A DNA stretch of 60,648 bases from a bacterium (GTDB lineage Bacteria; Acidobacteriota; Thermoanaerobaculia; Multivoradales; J023), in contig JAAELT010000235.1 in the NCBI GenBank assembly GCA_024226315.1, forward strand, positions 1 to 60,648, given 5' to 3'. The translations under genes were made by a program, and so were the position numbers. Position 1 is the first letter of the stretch. Every line of letters starts with the position of its first letter. The notes under the pieces are model-generated. The model saw nothing but the letters and a program-made list of their open reading frames with translations, ran no database searches and was not told where the DNA came from. Of the stretch, positions 8,390-17,326 are shown piece after piece.

Positions 8390-10174
8390 ATGAACCAGAA
8401 ACCGCGTTTTCTCCCGCTGCTGCTCTCGCTGCTTCTTGTAAGCCTGGGCGGGGCTCACCAGGCGACCGCCCAGGAGCCAGCGGAAACACCGGTCGAAGGC
8501 GGGCAGTCGGCGAATCCGCGTCCCTTCATCGACGTCATGAACGTGACGGTGGTCAACGTCGACGTCTACGTCACCGACTCGAAGGGCGAGCGGGTCGCCG
8601 GCCTGACTGTCGACGATTTCGAGATCACCGAGGACGACCGGCCAGTGGCGATCACCAACTTCTACGCGGTGGAAAGCGGCCAGCCCGTGGACGGCGCCGT
8701 CGAGACCGAGCCTCAGGAGCCCGGGGAGGAGCCGCGTGACCCGCGTCTGGCGCCACGCCGTCTGACCGTGCCCGAGGACCAACGCCTCCACCTGGTGCTG
8801 TATTTCGACAACCAGTTCCTGCGGCCGTTCAACCGCAACCGCGTGGTGCGGCGGGTACGCGAGTTCCTGCGCACGCACGTCGGGCCGCAAGACCAGGTGA
8901 TGATGGTCACCTACGACCGCGAGCTCCACCGCCGTCAGAAGTTCACAGCCGACATGCGGCTGGTGTCTGACGCGCTCGACGAGATCGAAACCGTGAGCGC
9001 GGCGGCGCCGGCGTCGGAGACCGCACGCCGCGACGTCATCCGCCGGGTCGACCAGAGTCGGGACTTGGCCGAAGCCATGTCGCACGTCGACTTCTACGCC
9101 AAGTCGCGCTACCACGACCTCGGCCTGTCGATCGACGCGCTCAAGAAACTGGTCGGCTCGCTGGCCGGCCTGCCCGGCCGCAAGGCCCTGCTCTACGTCT
9201 CCGACGGCATCCCGCTCAACGCCGGCGAGGACCTCTTCTATCTGCTCGACCAGCGCTACCCCAACCGGATCTCCAGCAAGCTGCTGGCCAACCGTTACAG
9301 CGCCCGCACGAGATACCAGGAGCTGATCGCCCAGGCCAATGCCAACCGGGTGACCTTCTACACTCTCGAGGCGGCCGGTCTGGGCTTCCATTCCTCGCTC
9401 TCCGCCGAGCAGGGCGGCAGCGCCAGCCCGACCGGCGGCTCGGAAATCGACATCGACTTCGTGCGCGACACCAACACCCAGATGACACTGATGATGATGG
9501 CGCGTGACACCGGCGGTCTGGCGACCTTCAACACCAACAACATCACCGGCGCGCTCGACAGCATGGCGGCCGACTTCGGCACCTACTACTCGCTGGGCTA
9601 CCAGCCGGTGCAGCGCCTCGAGGGCAGGTACCACAAGATCGAAGTCAAGGTGAAAAGGCGCGGCCTGAAGGTGCGCCACCGCAACGGCTATCGCGACAAG
9701 ACCGCCGAGGTCCAGGTCTCCGAAGGCACCCTGGCATCCTTGTTCTACGGCTGGGAGAGCAACCGCCTCGGCATCGAGCTGCAGGCCGAGGGCGGTGGCG
9801 AGCGGCAGGACAACGGCAACTACTTGATCCCGATCAAGGTCCGGATCCCGCTTGGCCAAGCCACGCTCATCCCCCAGGACGAGCTGCATCACGGCAAGCT
9901 CCAGGTGTCGGTGGCGGTGATCGACGAGGAGGGGCGGGTGTCGTCGGTGCAGCAGACGCTGGTGCCGCTCGAGATCCCCAACTCCGAAATCGAAGTCGCC
10001 CGCACCAAGTTCTTCGTCTACGAGGCCGCGCTGTTGATGCGCGCGGGCTACCAGGAGGTCGCCGTCGGCGTGCGCGACGACTTCAGTGGCGAGGCCTCCT
10101 TCGTGCGTCAGTCGCTGGTCGCCGGCGGCCGGGCGACCACCGCCGCCTCGCTACCCGCCACCGGCACGGAATAG
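8390..10174 (+). CDS. Exported VWA-domain protein of the acidobacterial (TIGR03436-like) type
   Basis: 594 residues from ATG 8390; this start gives a signal peptide (about residues 1-26, ending ATAQ), whereas the longer frame to 8339 would bury it. The N-terminal block with DVYVTDSKGERVAGL and DDFEITEDDRPVAI, followed by a VWA-like core (LVLYFDNQFLRPFNRN ... VMMVTYD), is the pattern of the VWFA-related domain family found mainly in Acidobacteriota. The usual MIDAS residues are only partly recognisable. Expected location is periplasm or cell surface. Function is unknown; it is transcribed away from the TonB receptor gene and shares its intergenic region. Confidence 0.8.
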   Translation: MNQKPRFLPLLLSLLLVSLGGAHQATAQEPAETPVEGGQSANPRPFIDVMNVTVVNVDVYVTDSKGERVAGLTVDDFEITEDDRPVAITNFYAVESGQPVDGAVETEPQEPGEEPRDPRLAPRRLTVPEDQRLHLVLYFDNQFLRPFNRNRVVRRVREFLRTHVGPQDQVMMVTYDRELHRRQKFTADMRLVSDALDEIETVSAAAPASETARRDVIRRVDQSRDLAEAMSHVDFYAKSRYHDLGLSIDALKKLVGSLAGLPGRKALLYVSDGIPLNAGEDLFYLLDQRYPNRISSKLLANRYSARTRYQELIAQANANRVTFYTLEAAGLGFHSSLSAEQGGSASPTGGSEIDIDFVRDTNTQMTLMMMARDTGGLATFNTNNITGALDSMAADFGTYYSLGYQPVQRLEGRYHKIEVKVKRRGLKVRHRNGYRDKTAEVQVSEGTLASLFYGWESNRLGIELQAEGGGERQDNGNYLIPIKVRIPLGQATLIPQDELHHGKLQVSVAVIDEEGRVSSVQQTLVPLEIPNSEIEVARTKFFVYEAALLMRAGYQEVAVGVRDDFSGEASFVRQSLVAGGRATTAASLPATGTE

Positions 10175-10214
10175 CTTAGAATCGACGCTCGCCGGGATCT
10201 CGGAGGAGCTTGCC

Positions 10215-10604
10215 ATGTTCTCGTCAGAAGCAGTGACCCGCGGCATCCGGGTCCACGTCGACACCCGCTTCGACCCGACCCGGTCGAACCCTGCCGAGAG
10301 CCTGTGGTTCTTCCTCTACACCGTCACCCTTCGCAACGAGGGCACCGAAACCGTGCAGCTCGTCTCTCGGCACTGGATCATCACCGACGAGAACAAACGC
10401 GTCGAGGAGGTGCGCGGCGCCGGCGTCGTCGGCGAGCAGCCGATCCTGGCCCCCGGCGAGACCTTTCGCTACACCTCCGGCTGTCCCCTTCGTACCGCCA
10501 CCGGCGCGATGGAGGGCACCTACCAGATGGTCACCAACGACGGCGAGGAGTTCGACGCGGAGATCGCGATGTTCACGTTGAGCGAGCCGTTGACGGTGAA
10601 TTGA
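10215..10604 (+). CDS. apaG: ApaG family protein
   Basis: 129 residues, the usual ApaG length. It contains the ApaG/F-box-associated beta-sandwich signature: FLYTVTLRNEG, QLVSRHWIITDEN, the glycine-rich GAGVVGEQPIL and the terminal F.L. ATG 10215 is preceded by GGAGG at 9 nt spacing; the frame is open further upstream but overlaps the VWA gene. ApaG is a small conserved protein of uncertain biochemical role linked to diadenosine polyphosphates and divalent cations. It is followed after 7 nt by the MazG-like gene, likely in one transcript. Confidence 0.93.
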   Translation: MFSSEAVTRGIRVHVDTRFDPTRSNPAESLWFFLYTVTLRNEGTETVQLVSRHWIITDENKRVEEVRGAGVVGEQPILAPGETFRYTSGCPLRTATGAMEGTYQMVTNDGEEFDAEIAMFTLSEPLTVN

Positions 10605-10611
10605 GAGGCGC

Positions 10612-10956
10612 GTGAGTCTCACCGACCTCATCCTCACGCTGCGCGAGTTCGTCCGGGAGCGCGACTGGGAGAAGTTCCACGCGCCCAAGAACCTCTCGAT
10701 GGCTCTATCGGTGGAAGCGTCCGAGCTGATGGAGCACTTTCAGTGGCTGGGAGAGGCGGAGAGCCGAGAGCTGTCCGAGGAGAAACTCGCCGCCGTGCAG
10801 GACGAAATGGCGGACGTCCTCATCTACCTTGTTCGCTTGGCCGACGTGCTCGAAGTCGATCTGCTGGCCGCCGCCGGAAGCAAGCTCGATAGGAATCGGG
10901 AGAGATACCCAGCGGACCTCGTCCGAGGCAGCGCGAAGAAGGCCAGCGAGTACTGA
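10612..10956 (+). CDS. MazG-like nucleotide pyrophosphohydrolase (dCTPase/RS21-C6 type)
   Basis: 114 residues from GTG 10612 (GAGAGG just upstream). The all-alpha NTP-PPase metal site is visible: EASELMEHFQW in the first helix pair and DEMADVLIYLVRLAD (E..D) in the second. Short single-domain members of this group hydrolyse modified or surplus dNTPs to dNMP and PPi. It sits 7 nt after apaG. Confidence 0.88.
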   Translation: MSLTDLILTLREFVRERDWEKFHAPKNLSMALSVEASELMEHFQWLGEAESRELSEEKLAAVQDEMADVLIYLVRLADVLEVDLLAAAGSKLDRNRERYPADLVRGSAKKASEY

Positions 10957-10957
10957 T

Positions 10958-10980
10958 GACCCCGCAAGGGTCTTCTCTCT
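10958..10980 (+). terminator. Weak terminator-like hairpin after the apaG/MazG unit
   Basis: A 5-bp stem (GACCC/GGGTC, loop CGCAA) is followed by TTCTCTCT. It overlaps the end of the gene region and is short, so this is a tentative call. Confidence 0.35.
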
Positions 10981-10999
10981 GAGCCATTCAACCGAATCC

Positions 11000-11103
11000 T
11001 GATGATGCTGACGCAGTTTCCCCTACGCGCATTTCTCCCTCGCCTGCCTGACGCCTGCTGACCAAAAATGCGCGTAAGGGGAAGAGCGTCAGCATCATCA
11101 TCA
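11000..11103. repeat. Long imperfect inverted repeat (about 35-bp arms)
   Basis: The left arm 11000-11034 and the right arm 11066-11103 are near-perfect reverse complements (both ends carry TGATGATGCTGACGC or its complement), with a loop of about 31 nt. A single transcript or strand would form a long hairpin. No open frame is associated. It resembles a REP/MITE-type element; no target duplication could be assigned. It lies in a 500-bp gene-free gap (10957-11456). Confidence 0.65.
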
Positions 11104-11210
11104 GCCTATGCCAGAAGTCCTCTACAGAAGAGGCATGGATTGCGATTTTCGGTGATCGTTCCCTGACGCTGGTTCTCGACTGCTCCCACAGACCACCATT
11201 CCAGACCGCG

Positions 11211-11378
11211 TGAAGACACAGTTGTCTCGTCGAGGAACCCTTGCTTCGCTGCTAAAGACACAGTTCGATCGCGATCGAACCCGTGCTTCCCGCGTGAAGA
11301 CAGGGTTCGTCGGCCGCGGAACCCGTGCTTCCCGCGTAGAGACACAGTTCCAACGCCCGGGAACTCGTCCTTGCGAAG
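11211..11378. repeat. Tandem array of four 42-nt palindromic units
   Basis: The anchor GAAGACACAGTT-like sequence recurs every 42 nt (anchor G at 11215, 11257, 11299, 11341). Each unit has the form AGTT/GGTT, about 11 variable bases, then GAAC and a conserved GTGCTTCCCGC-like tail. The flanks of the variable core pair with each other and the pairing is kept when the sequence changes (AGTTC/GAACT against GGGTTC/GAACCC). Both strands stay open through the array, but the resulting 14-residue peptide repeats look like a by-product of the 42-nt period. Confidence 0.75.
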
Positions 11379-11456
11379 GCGCTCGGACCGGCGAGAAGAT
11401 GCTATCGTCGCCCGGTCAGCACGACTCAGGCGCGATCGACATCCCGGGAGGCAACG

Positions 11457-11726
11457 GTGACGGAGAGAGAAGAACTGCGGAGATCCCTCGACCGGCTGCG
11501 CGACGAGATCAGCCACCTCGAGGACAGTGACGAGGCCACGCGTAGACGCATGAATCGCCTGGTTGCCCAGCTGGAGGATCAGCTCGGAGGCGAGGCGGAG
11601 GAAGAACACCTGGGGATGTTGACCGAGGCCGTGCGCAACTACGTCGAGCAGCTCGAAATCGAGCACCCGCGGATGACGAGCGTACTGAACCGAATCCTGG
11701 TCGGGCTCAGCAACATCGGTATCTGA
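11457..11726 (+). CDS. DUF4404 family small protein
   Basis: 89 residues from GTG 11457, with GGGAGG upstream. The heptad-like charged N-terminus (EELRRSLDRLRDEI) and C-terminal block HPRMTSVLNRILVGLSNIGI match the DUF4404 pattern. It is probably a small cytoplasmic coiled-coil protein of unknown role. It ends 12 nt before the stop of the convergent S9 peptidase gene. Confidence 0.75.
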   Translation: MTEREELRRSLDRLRDEISHLEDSDEATRRRMNRLVAQLEDQLGGEAEEEHLGMLTEAVRNYVEQLEIEHPRMTSVLNRILVGLSNIGI

Positions 11727-11738
11727 CCAAAGCCGGTG

Positions 11739-14270
11739 CTACTCCGGCACGCCCTCGACGGTACCACCTTCCCCCCGCTCGACGGTCGGCATCTCCTCCT
11801 CCTCCACCGCCTTGCGGACGTAGGTCTCGAGCCAGTTGTGGGTCTCCCACAGCATGTGGAGCACGGACTCGCGGGCGCGGTAGCCGTGGCTCTCGTGCGG
11901 CAGCATCACCAGGCGGGCGGTGGCGCCGTGGCCGCGTAAGGCGTTGTAGTAGCGCTCGCTCTGCATCGGGAAGGTGCCGGAGTTATTGTCGGAGTCGCCG
12001 TGGATCAGCAGGATCGGCTCGTTGACCTTCTCGGCGTGCATGAACGGCGACATGTCGAAGTAGACGTCGGGCGCCTCCCACAGTGTGCGCTCCTCTGACT
12101 GGAAACCGAACGGGGTGAGGGTGCGGTTGTAGGCGCCGCTGCGGGCGATGCCGGCGGCGAAGAGGTCGCTGTGGGCGAGCAGATTGGCGGTCATGAAGGC
12201 GCCGTAGGAATGTCCGCCGATGGCGATCTGATCGCCGGTGGTGACGCCGCGCCGCAAGCTCTCGTCGACCGCTGCCCTGGCGCTCGACACGAGCTGCTCG
12301 CGGAAGGTGTCGTTGGGCTCCTCGTCCTCCTCGCCGACGATCGGCATCGACGGATCGTCGAGCACCGCGTAACCCTGGGTGAGCCACAGCAGGGACGACC
12401 ACCAACCGACGCGGTCGAAGCGGTAGGGCGAGTCGGTCACCTGGCCGGCGGCGTCAGCGTCCTTGAACTCGCGTGGATAAGCCCACATCACCATCGGCAA
12501 CGGGCCGTCGCCGGCCTGGTGGCCCGGCGGCAGATAGAGGGTGGCGGTGAGCTCCACGCCATCTTCGCGCGAATAGCGGATCAACTCCTTGCCAAGGCCG
12601 AGCAACTCGGGGGTAGGATGCGGAAAGGTGGTCAGCTGACGCAAGTCGGCGTCGGCCTTCTCGAGGTCACGGACGAAGAAATTGGGAGGATCCTCGACCG
12701 ACTCGCGGCGGGTCAGGAGCAGACGCCCGGACTCGTCCAGGGGCCGTACCGGTCGCTCGTAGACCGGCGCCTGGGAGTGGAAAAGGCGCTCGCTCTCGCC
12801 GCTGCCGAGGTCGTAGAGATCCAGAAACGGGCGGTCGCCCTCGGGCGAGGCACCGGCACCGGTCAGAAACAGCTTCTCGCCGGCGCCGGTGGTCTGGAGC
12901 ACCGACCGGCCCCAATCGTTGACCGCCATCACCGGCTCACCCGGATCGTTGTAGCGGTCTTCCCACGAACGATCGATCAGCAGCTCTGCGGGCTTCTCCG
13001 GCTCGCCCGGGAAGACTCGGGAGACGCGCACGTTGCGGCTCTTCCACCACCACGTCGAGACCACCGCGAGGTCGTCGCGCGCCCAGCGGATGCCACCGAA
13101 TCGGTTTTTCAGTGACGCCCAGACGATCGGCTCGCCGTCGAAGGGAGCGGGCAGCAGGAACAGGCGGTCGCGCAGCTCGGCCTCGCGGCCGGCGTCGCCT
13201 CCGTCGAGCGCCTCGACCCACACCAGGGTGGCGGGGGCGTCGTGGCGCCAGGAGAAGCTCCGCGGCCCGGTGGCGACGCTGCCGTAGGGCACGGGGATGT
13301 TCTCGCGCAGCGGCAGGTCGACGACCAGGCGCACCAGCTCGCCGCCCGCATCCCAGACCTCGACGCGAGTCGGGAACCAGCGCGCCGGGCGCAGGTAGGA
13401 GAACGGGCGATGAAGAGTCTCGACCAGCAGGTGCTGGCCGTCGGGAGACGGATCATAGTCCCAGATGATGCCGGGATCGCCCAGCGTCATGACCTCGCCC
13501 TCGAGGGTGACGCGGGCCAGCTGGCTGGTGAGGTAGTGTTCGAAGAGAGCCTCGTCATGGGCGTTCTGGAGTAGGTCCTGGAAGGTGCGTGCCGGCGCCT
13601 TGGAGCCCAGGTTCTCCTGGATCGTCGGCCCGGTAGGCAACGAAGACGCCTCGGGCGCGGCGCCGCGGCCCTCGGGTACCAGGGTGCACACCAACGAGCG
13701 GCTGTCGGCCAGCCAGATCGGCTGTACCCGGGCGCTCAGGTTCAGCGCCCGATCCGTGAGGCGACGGGCGGTGAACGTGGTGGCGTCGGCCACCCACAGC
13801 TCGATGCGGTCACCCCGGGTGTGGGTGAAGGCGATGCGGCTGCCATCGGGCGACCAGGTGACGTCGTCGAGGCGCGCCTGCTCGGGCAGTCCGCTGACGG
13901 CGTGGGTGGTGCCGGTGGCGATGTCCAGCAGCTCGAGCCCGGCGGCCGGGCGCCGGCGACTGGGGCCGTTGTTGCTGGGCTTGAAGCGTAGACCGCCCAG
14001 CCGCAGCTCGGTCTCGGCGAGCTCGGCGATCGTCGGCAAGCTGGGCTGCTCGAGCAGGAGAAGCCAAGCGTGATCCGGGCTGATTCGGGTCCACGGCGTC
14101 AGCGGCCGGTCGATGATGTCGACCAGCGCCTGAGGTGGCAGCTGATAGCCGGACGGGCTTTCCGCGGTGTCGGTGGCGATCGCGGGAACGGCCGCGGCGA
14201 GAAGCAAAATCAGCGCGGTGGCGATGGAAGTCGCTGCCGGGCCACGGCGGGCGAGGGGGGGATGATGCAT
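11739..14270 (-). CDS. Exported S9 family (prolyl oligopeptidase-like) serine peptidase
   Basis: 843 residues; ATG 14270 has GGAGG 8 nt upstream and opens a signal peptide (about 1-32, ending AIAT). The N-terminal two thirds form a WD40/DPP-like beta-propeller (for example VTWSPDGSRIAF). The C-terminal alpha/beta-hydrolase has the triad: Ser in GGHSYGAF (near residue 688), Asp in HGDSDNNSG (near 760) and His in LPHESHGY (near 794). Expected to cleave short peptides in the periplasm. This is the long exported subgroup of S9 peptidases frequent in Acidobacteriota and Bacteroidota. Confidence 0.93.
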   Translation of the reverse strand: MHHPPLARRGPAATSIATALILLLAAAVPAIATDTAESPSGYQLPPQALVDIIDRPLTPWTRISPDHAWLLLLEQPSLPTIAELAETELRLGGLRFKPSNNGPSRRRPAAGLELLDIATGTTHAVSGLPEQARLDDVTWSPDGSRIAFTHTRGDRIELWVADATTFTARRLTDRALNLSARVQPIWLADSRSLVCTLVPEGRGAAPEASSLPTGPTIQENLGSKAPARTFQDLLQNAHDEALFEHYLTSQLARVTLEGEVMTLGDPGIIWDYDPSPDGQHLLVETLHRPFSYLRPARWFPTRVEVWDAGGELVRLVVDLPLRENIPVPYGSVATGPRSFSWRHDAPATLVWVEALDGGDAGREAELRDRLFLLPAPFDGEPIVWASLKNRFGGIRWARDDLAVVSTWWWKSRNVRVSRVFPGEPEKPAELLIDRSWEDRYNDPGEPVMAVNDWGRSVLQTTGAGEKLFLTGAGASPEGDRPFLDLYDLGSGESERLFHSQAPVYERPVRPLDESGRLLLTRRESVEDPPNFFVRDLEKADADLRQLTTFPHPTPELLGLGKELIRYSREDGVELTATLYLPPGHQAGDGPLPMVMWAYPREFKDADAAGQVTDSPYRFDRVGWWSSLLWLTQGYAVLDDPSMPIVGEEDEEPNDTFREQLVSSARAAVDESLRRGVTTGDQIAIGGHSYGAFMTANLLAHSDLFAAGIARSGAYNRTLTPFGFQSEERTLWEAPDVYFDMSPFMHAEKVNEPILLIHGDSDNNSGTFPMQSERYYNALRGHGATARLVMLPHESHGYRARESVLHMLWETHNWLETYVRKAVEEEEMPTVERGEGGTVEGVPE

Positions 14271-14379
14271 GTTGGAACCTCCTGGAATCCCTGGGCACGA
14301 AGAGGCCGAGCGGACGAAAGCATGGCAAATCAGCGGAGACCGAGGCGAAACAGTCTCGCCAAGCCTATCACGCAGAGAA

Positions 14380-15228
14380 TCAGTCCACCGTGGACTCCTG
14401 GAGGATCCGCCAACCGTCGGCGTCCCTGATCAACTCCAGGCGCTTGGTCACGGTATCGCGGTAGGTGTCCGACCAGTAGGACTGGCTGAACTGAATCGAT
14501 CCCCGGCTGTCGCTGATTCTTTCCGACTCCAGGAACACCAGCGACAGCTTGATGAACCGGGGCCGCGTGATGCGCTGCCGGCGCTGGTCCTGCCAACGGT
14601 CACGAGGCATGCCACCCGGCGGCAGGTAGCCGCTGGAGTACGACGCCAGGTAATCGTCGACCCGCTGATCCGACCAGGCCTGAGCCCAGGAGCGCACCAG
14701 CGAAGCCATCTCGCCGTCGACGTAGGCCTCCGTTGCCCCGGTCCCGCCCTCTTCACTGACCGTCGGGCCGGTCGAGAAGTCGCGGTTGCCGCGTTTGCGC
14801 CAGCGCTCCTGGATGACGCTCACGACCTGTTGCTCGACCTCCTCGTCTTTCGGCACCAGCACTTCGATCAGTGCGCCCAGGTCTTCGTTGGCGCGATTCG
14901 CCACCAGGCGCGAGCGGGCCAGGTCGAGGATCGACAGCGGCGACACCCTGCCCATGGGAATCTCGAACTCCGCCGAATAACCCGGCAGCACAGTGAACTC
15001 GGAATCCACCCGCAGCACCGAGCTGTGCTCGTCGACTTCGATCACCACGCCGCGGTTGACGATGACCTTCTTCTCTTCGGCACCGATCGGGGTCATGTAG
15101 TAGACCACCGCGGTGTCGTCGGGGCGGATGCCCTCCACCAGCCCGGCGTCGACGCGGGCGTAGTTGCCGTCGATACTCAGGATCGTCGCGATCACTGTCG
15201 CGAGCGGGATAGCTGTGATGCCTGACAA
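14380..15228 (-). CDS. Protein with C-terminal NTF2-like (Cds6-type) domain
   Basis: 282 residues from a TTG at 15228 with AGGGAGA about 8 nt upstream. The N-terminal ~95 residues are beta-rich with a G.YARVDAGLVEGIRPDDTAVVYY block like the small beta-barrels of FlgT-type proteins. The C-terminal ~110 residues (from SLVRSWAQAWSDQRVDDYLA to the end DGWRILQEST) have the Cds6/SnoaL-like NTF2 fold found in exported proteins and L,D-transpeptidase-linked proteins. No signal peptide is evident from this start. It lies upstream of the S9 gene on the same strand, 109 nt apart. Confidence 0.65.
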   Translation of the reverse strand: MSGITAIPLATVIATILSIDGNYARVDAGLVEGIRPDDTAVVYYMTPIGAEEKKVIVNRGVVIEVDEHSSVLRVDSEFTVLPGYSAEFEIPMGRVSPLSILDLARSRLVANRANEDLGALIEVLVPKDEEVEQQVVSVIQERWRKRGNRDFSTGPTVSEEGGTGATEAYVDGEMASLVRSWAQAWSDQRVDDYLASYSSGYLPPGGMPRDRWQDQRRQRITRPRFIKLSLVFLESERISDSRGSIQFSQSYWSDTYRDTVTKRLELIRDADGWRILQESTVD

Positions 15229-15265
15229 GGTTGATTTCTCCCTCTAGCTCGATCCCCCTGCCCAT

Positions 15266-15287
15266 GCCAGGAGTATCGACTCCTGGC
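15266..15287. promoter_or_regulatory. Perfect inverted repeat in a divergent promoter region
   Basis: GCCAGGAGT-ATCG-ACTCCTGGC is a 9-bp perfect stem with a 4-nt loop, about 40 nt upstream of the NTF2-like gene start and in the gap to the divergent MoxR gene. No T tract follows on either side, so it reads as an operator or mRNA structure and not as a terminator. Confidence 0.45.
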
Positions 15288-15409
15288 TATAAGTAACTCA
15301 ATGGGCGCCTCGAAGTGGATTATACAGAGAAGCGAGACCTATGAGACCATCCCCGTATACTCAGGCAGCCTCTTGGCTTTCGCTGCTTCCCCGCCAAAGA
15401 TCCCAGCAT

Positions 15410-16321
15410 ATGTTCGACTCCATCGAAGGCACGTCCCGGGAGCTTCGCGAGCTGTCCTACATCGCCGACGACGGGCTGGCCACCAGCCTGTTCCTGGCAC
15501 TCAAGATGGAGAAGCCCCTGTTCGTCGAGGGCGAGCCGGGGGTCGGCAAGACCGAGATCGCCAAGGTGATGGCGCGCGCGCTCGACGCGCCGCTGATCCG
15601 GTTGCAGTGCTACGAAGGGCTCGATATCCACCAGGCGGTCTACGAGTGGAATTACCCGCGGCAGCTACTCGAGATCCAGGCGCGCCAGGGAACAGGCGCG
15701 GCCCGGTCCGCAGTGGCGGACATCTTCACCGAGGATTTCCTGCTCAAGCGGCCCTTGCTACAGGCCATCGACCAGAGTCACGACCAGGCTCCGGTGCTGT
15801 TGATCGACGAGATCGACCGCGCCGACGAGGAGTTCGAGAGCTTCCTGCTCGAGCTGCTCTCGGACTTCCAGGTGACGATCCCCGAGATCGGCACCCTGGT
15901 CGCCGAGCACAAACCGGTCACCCTGATCACCTCCAACCGCACCCGGGAGATCCACGACGCGCTCAAACGCCGCTGCGTCTACCACTGGATCGACTATCCC
16001 TCACGCGACAAGGAGCTCGAGATCCTGCGGCGCAAGGTGCCAGGACTGGAGGAACGCCTCGGCGAGCAGATCGTGGCCTTCGTCCAGGCCACCCGCGAGC
16101 AGGACCTCTACAAGCTGCCGGGCGTCTCTGAGACCCTCGACTGGGCGCGCGCCCTCGGGCATCTGCACGCTCACAGCCTGGACGTCGAGGCGGTGCACGC
16201 CACTCTCGGATTCCTGCTCAAGTACCAGGACGACGTCGACAAGCTGCGCGGCGGCCTGGCCGAGACGCTGCTCGAGGAGACCGCGCCGAACGAAAGCTCG
16301 ACGGACCGGGCCGCCGGGTGA
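15410..16321 (+). CDS. MoxR-family AAA+ ATPase
   Basis: 303 residues from ATG 15410; the longer frame to 15341 adds 23 residues with no family match. Walker A GEPGVGKT (near residue 41), Walker B LLIDEID (near 130), sensor region TSNRTREI and the arginine finger zone KRRCVYHW place it in the MoxR/CbbQ/NirQ group of chaperone-like ATPases. These normally pair with a VWA protein to insert metals or remodel complexes, but no VWA gene follows here; its stop overlaps the start of a PrsW-type protease by 4 nt, which suggests co-translation. Confidence 0.9.
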   Translation: MFDSIEGTSRELRELSYIADDGLATSLFLALKMEKPLFVEGEPGVGKTEIAKVMARALDAPLIRLQCYEGLDIHQAVYEWNYPRQLLEIQARQGTGAARSAVADIFTEDFLLKRPLLQAIDQSHDQAPVLLIDEIDRADEEFESFLLELLSDFQVTIPEIGTLVAEHKPVTLITSNRTREIHDALKRRCVYHWIDYPSRDKELEILRRKVPGLEERLGEQIVAFVQATREQDLYKLPGVSETLDWARALGHLHAHSLDVEAVHATLGFLLKYQDDVDKLRGGLAETLLEETAPNESSTDRAAG

Positions 16322-17316
16322 TCACTTTCGCCGTCCTCGCCGCTTCGGCGGTCACGCCTTCCCTGCTCCTGGTGTGGTACTTCCACGCCCGCGACGCGTT
16401 TCCCGAGCCGCCGCGAGTGCTGTGGACCACCTTCGCACTCGGGGCGCTGTCGGTGGCGCCGGTGCTGCTCTTCGCGTGGCCGATGTACATGCTCGCCCAG
16501 GAGATCGAGACGCCGCTGGCGCACGGCCTGGCGAGCGCCTTCCTGGGCGCCGCGATTCCCGAGGAGGCATTCAAACTGCTGGTGCTCTGGGGCTACTCCA
16601 TGCGCCAACGGGCGTTCGACGAGCCGATGGACGGCATCGTCTACGGCGCCACCGCGTCGCTCGGCTTCGCCACCCTGGAAAACGTGCTCTACGTCTCCAC
16701 GGAAGGCGGCTCGGCGGCCATCCTCCGGGCGTTCACCGCGGTGCCTGGCCACGCCCTCCTCGGCGCCATCATGGGCTACTACGTCGGCAAGGCGCGGTTC
16801 GCTAGTGGGCAGCAGCGGCGTTCGCTGCTGCTGCGGGCCTTCGCGGTGCCGACGCTGCTGCACGGCGGCTACGACTTTCCGCTGATGGCGGCCTCCAAGC
16901 TGGAGAGCCCGGACACCGCGGCGGCGATCCCGATCCTGCTCTTGCTGCTGCTGGTCCCGGCAGTTCTGTGCATCGAGTGGATCTGGACCCTGCGGCTGGT
17001 GCGCGGCGGCCGGCGGACACAGTTGGCCGGCGGGCCGCCGGCGCCGGCGCCGGTGGCGGTAACAGCTCACCCGCCCGCGCGCGCAGCGGGCGGGAGCAAC
17101 CTGTTCGCCTGGCTGCTCACCGTTTTCGGCGTGCTGGGCGCCGCGGGCGGCGGGTTGGTGGTCCTGGCCGTGGTGATCGGCGTGCTGCTCGGCGGCTCGG
17201 ACCCGGAGGAGCTGCGCTTCCTGGTGCTCGGCACCGGGCTGATCGGGGTGATCCCGGCGGCGGCCGGCACCGGGCTGTTCGCGTGGGGCGTGCGGCGGTT
17301 GAACCGCGCGGGCTGA
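16318..17316 (+). CDS. PrsW-type intramembrane metalloprotease
   Basis: 332 residues from GTG 16318. Several hydrophobic helices are present, with the PrsW signature residues: EE in IPEEAFKLL (near residue 81), ENVLY, and histidines in PGHALLGAIMG and LLHGGYDF. Members of this Abi/PrsW superfamily cut membrane-bound substrates such as anti-sigma factors. An extra C-terminal membrane segment follows a Pro/Ala-rich linker (about residues 235-330). It converges with the LOG gene, 10 nt apart. Confidence 0.88.
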   Translation: MITFAVLAASAVTPSLLLVWYFHARDAFPEPPRVLWTTFALGALSVAPVLLFAWPMYMLAQEIETPLAHGLASAFLGAAIPEEAFKLLVLWGYSMRQRAFDEPMDGIVYGATASLGFATLENVLYVSTEGGSAAILRAFTAVPGHALLGAIMGYYVGKARFASGQQRRSLLLRAFAVPTLLHGGYDFPLMAASKLESPDTAAAIPILLLLLLVPAVLCIEWIWTLRLVRGGRRTQLAGGPPAPAPVAVTAHPPARAAGGSNLFAWLLTVFGVLGAAGGGLVVLAVVIGVLLGGSDPEELRFLVLGTGLIGVIPAAAGTGLFAWGVRRLNRAG

Positions 17317-17326
17317 TCGCGGCGGT

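Noticed and set aside
11211..11378. CRISPR array
   Set aside because: Units are contiguous with a 42-nt period, the 'constant' parts vary, the variable cores are only ~11 nt, and no cas gene is seen.
11106..11666. 186-codon minus-strand open frame over the 42-nt array
   Set aside because: Its 14-residue repeats follow from the 42-nt period, and it runs antisense into DUF4404; no start signal supports it.
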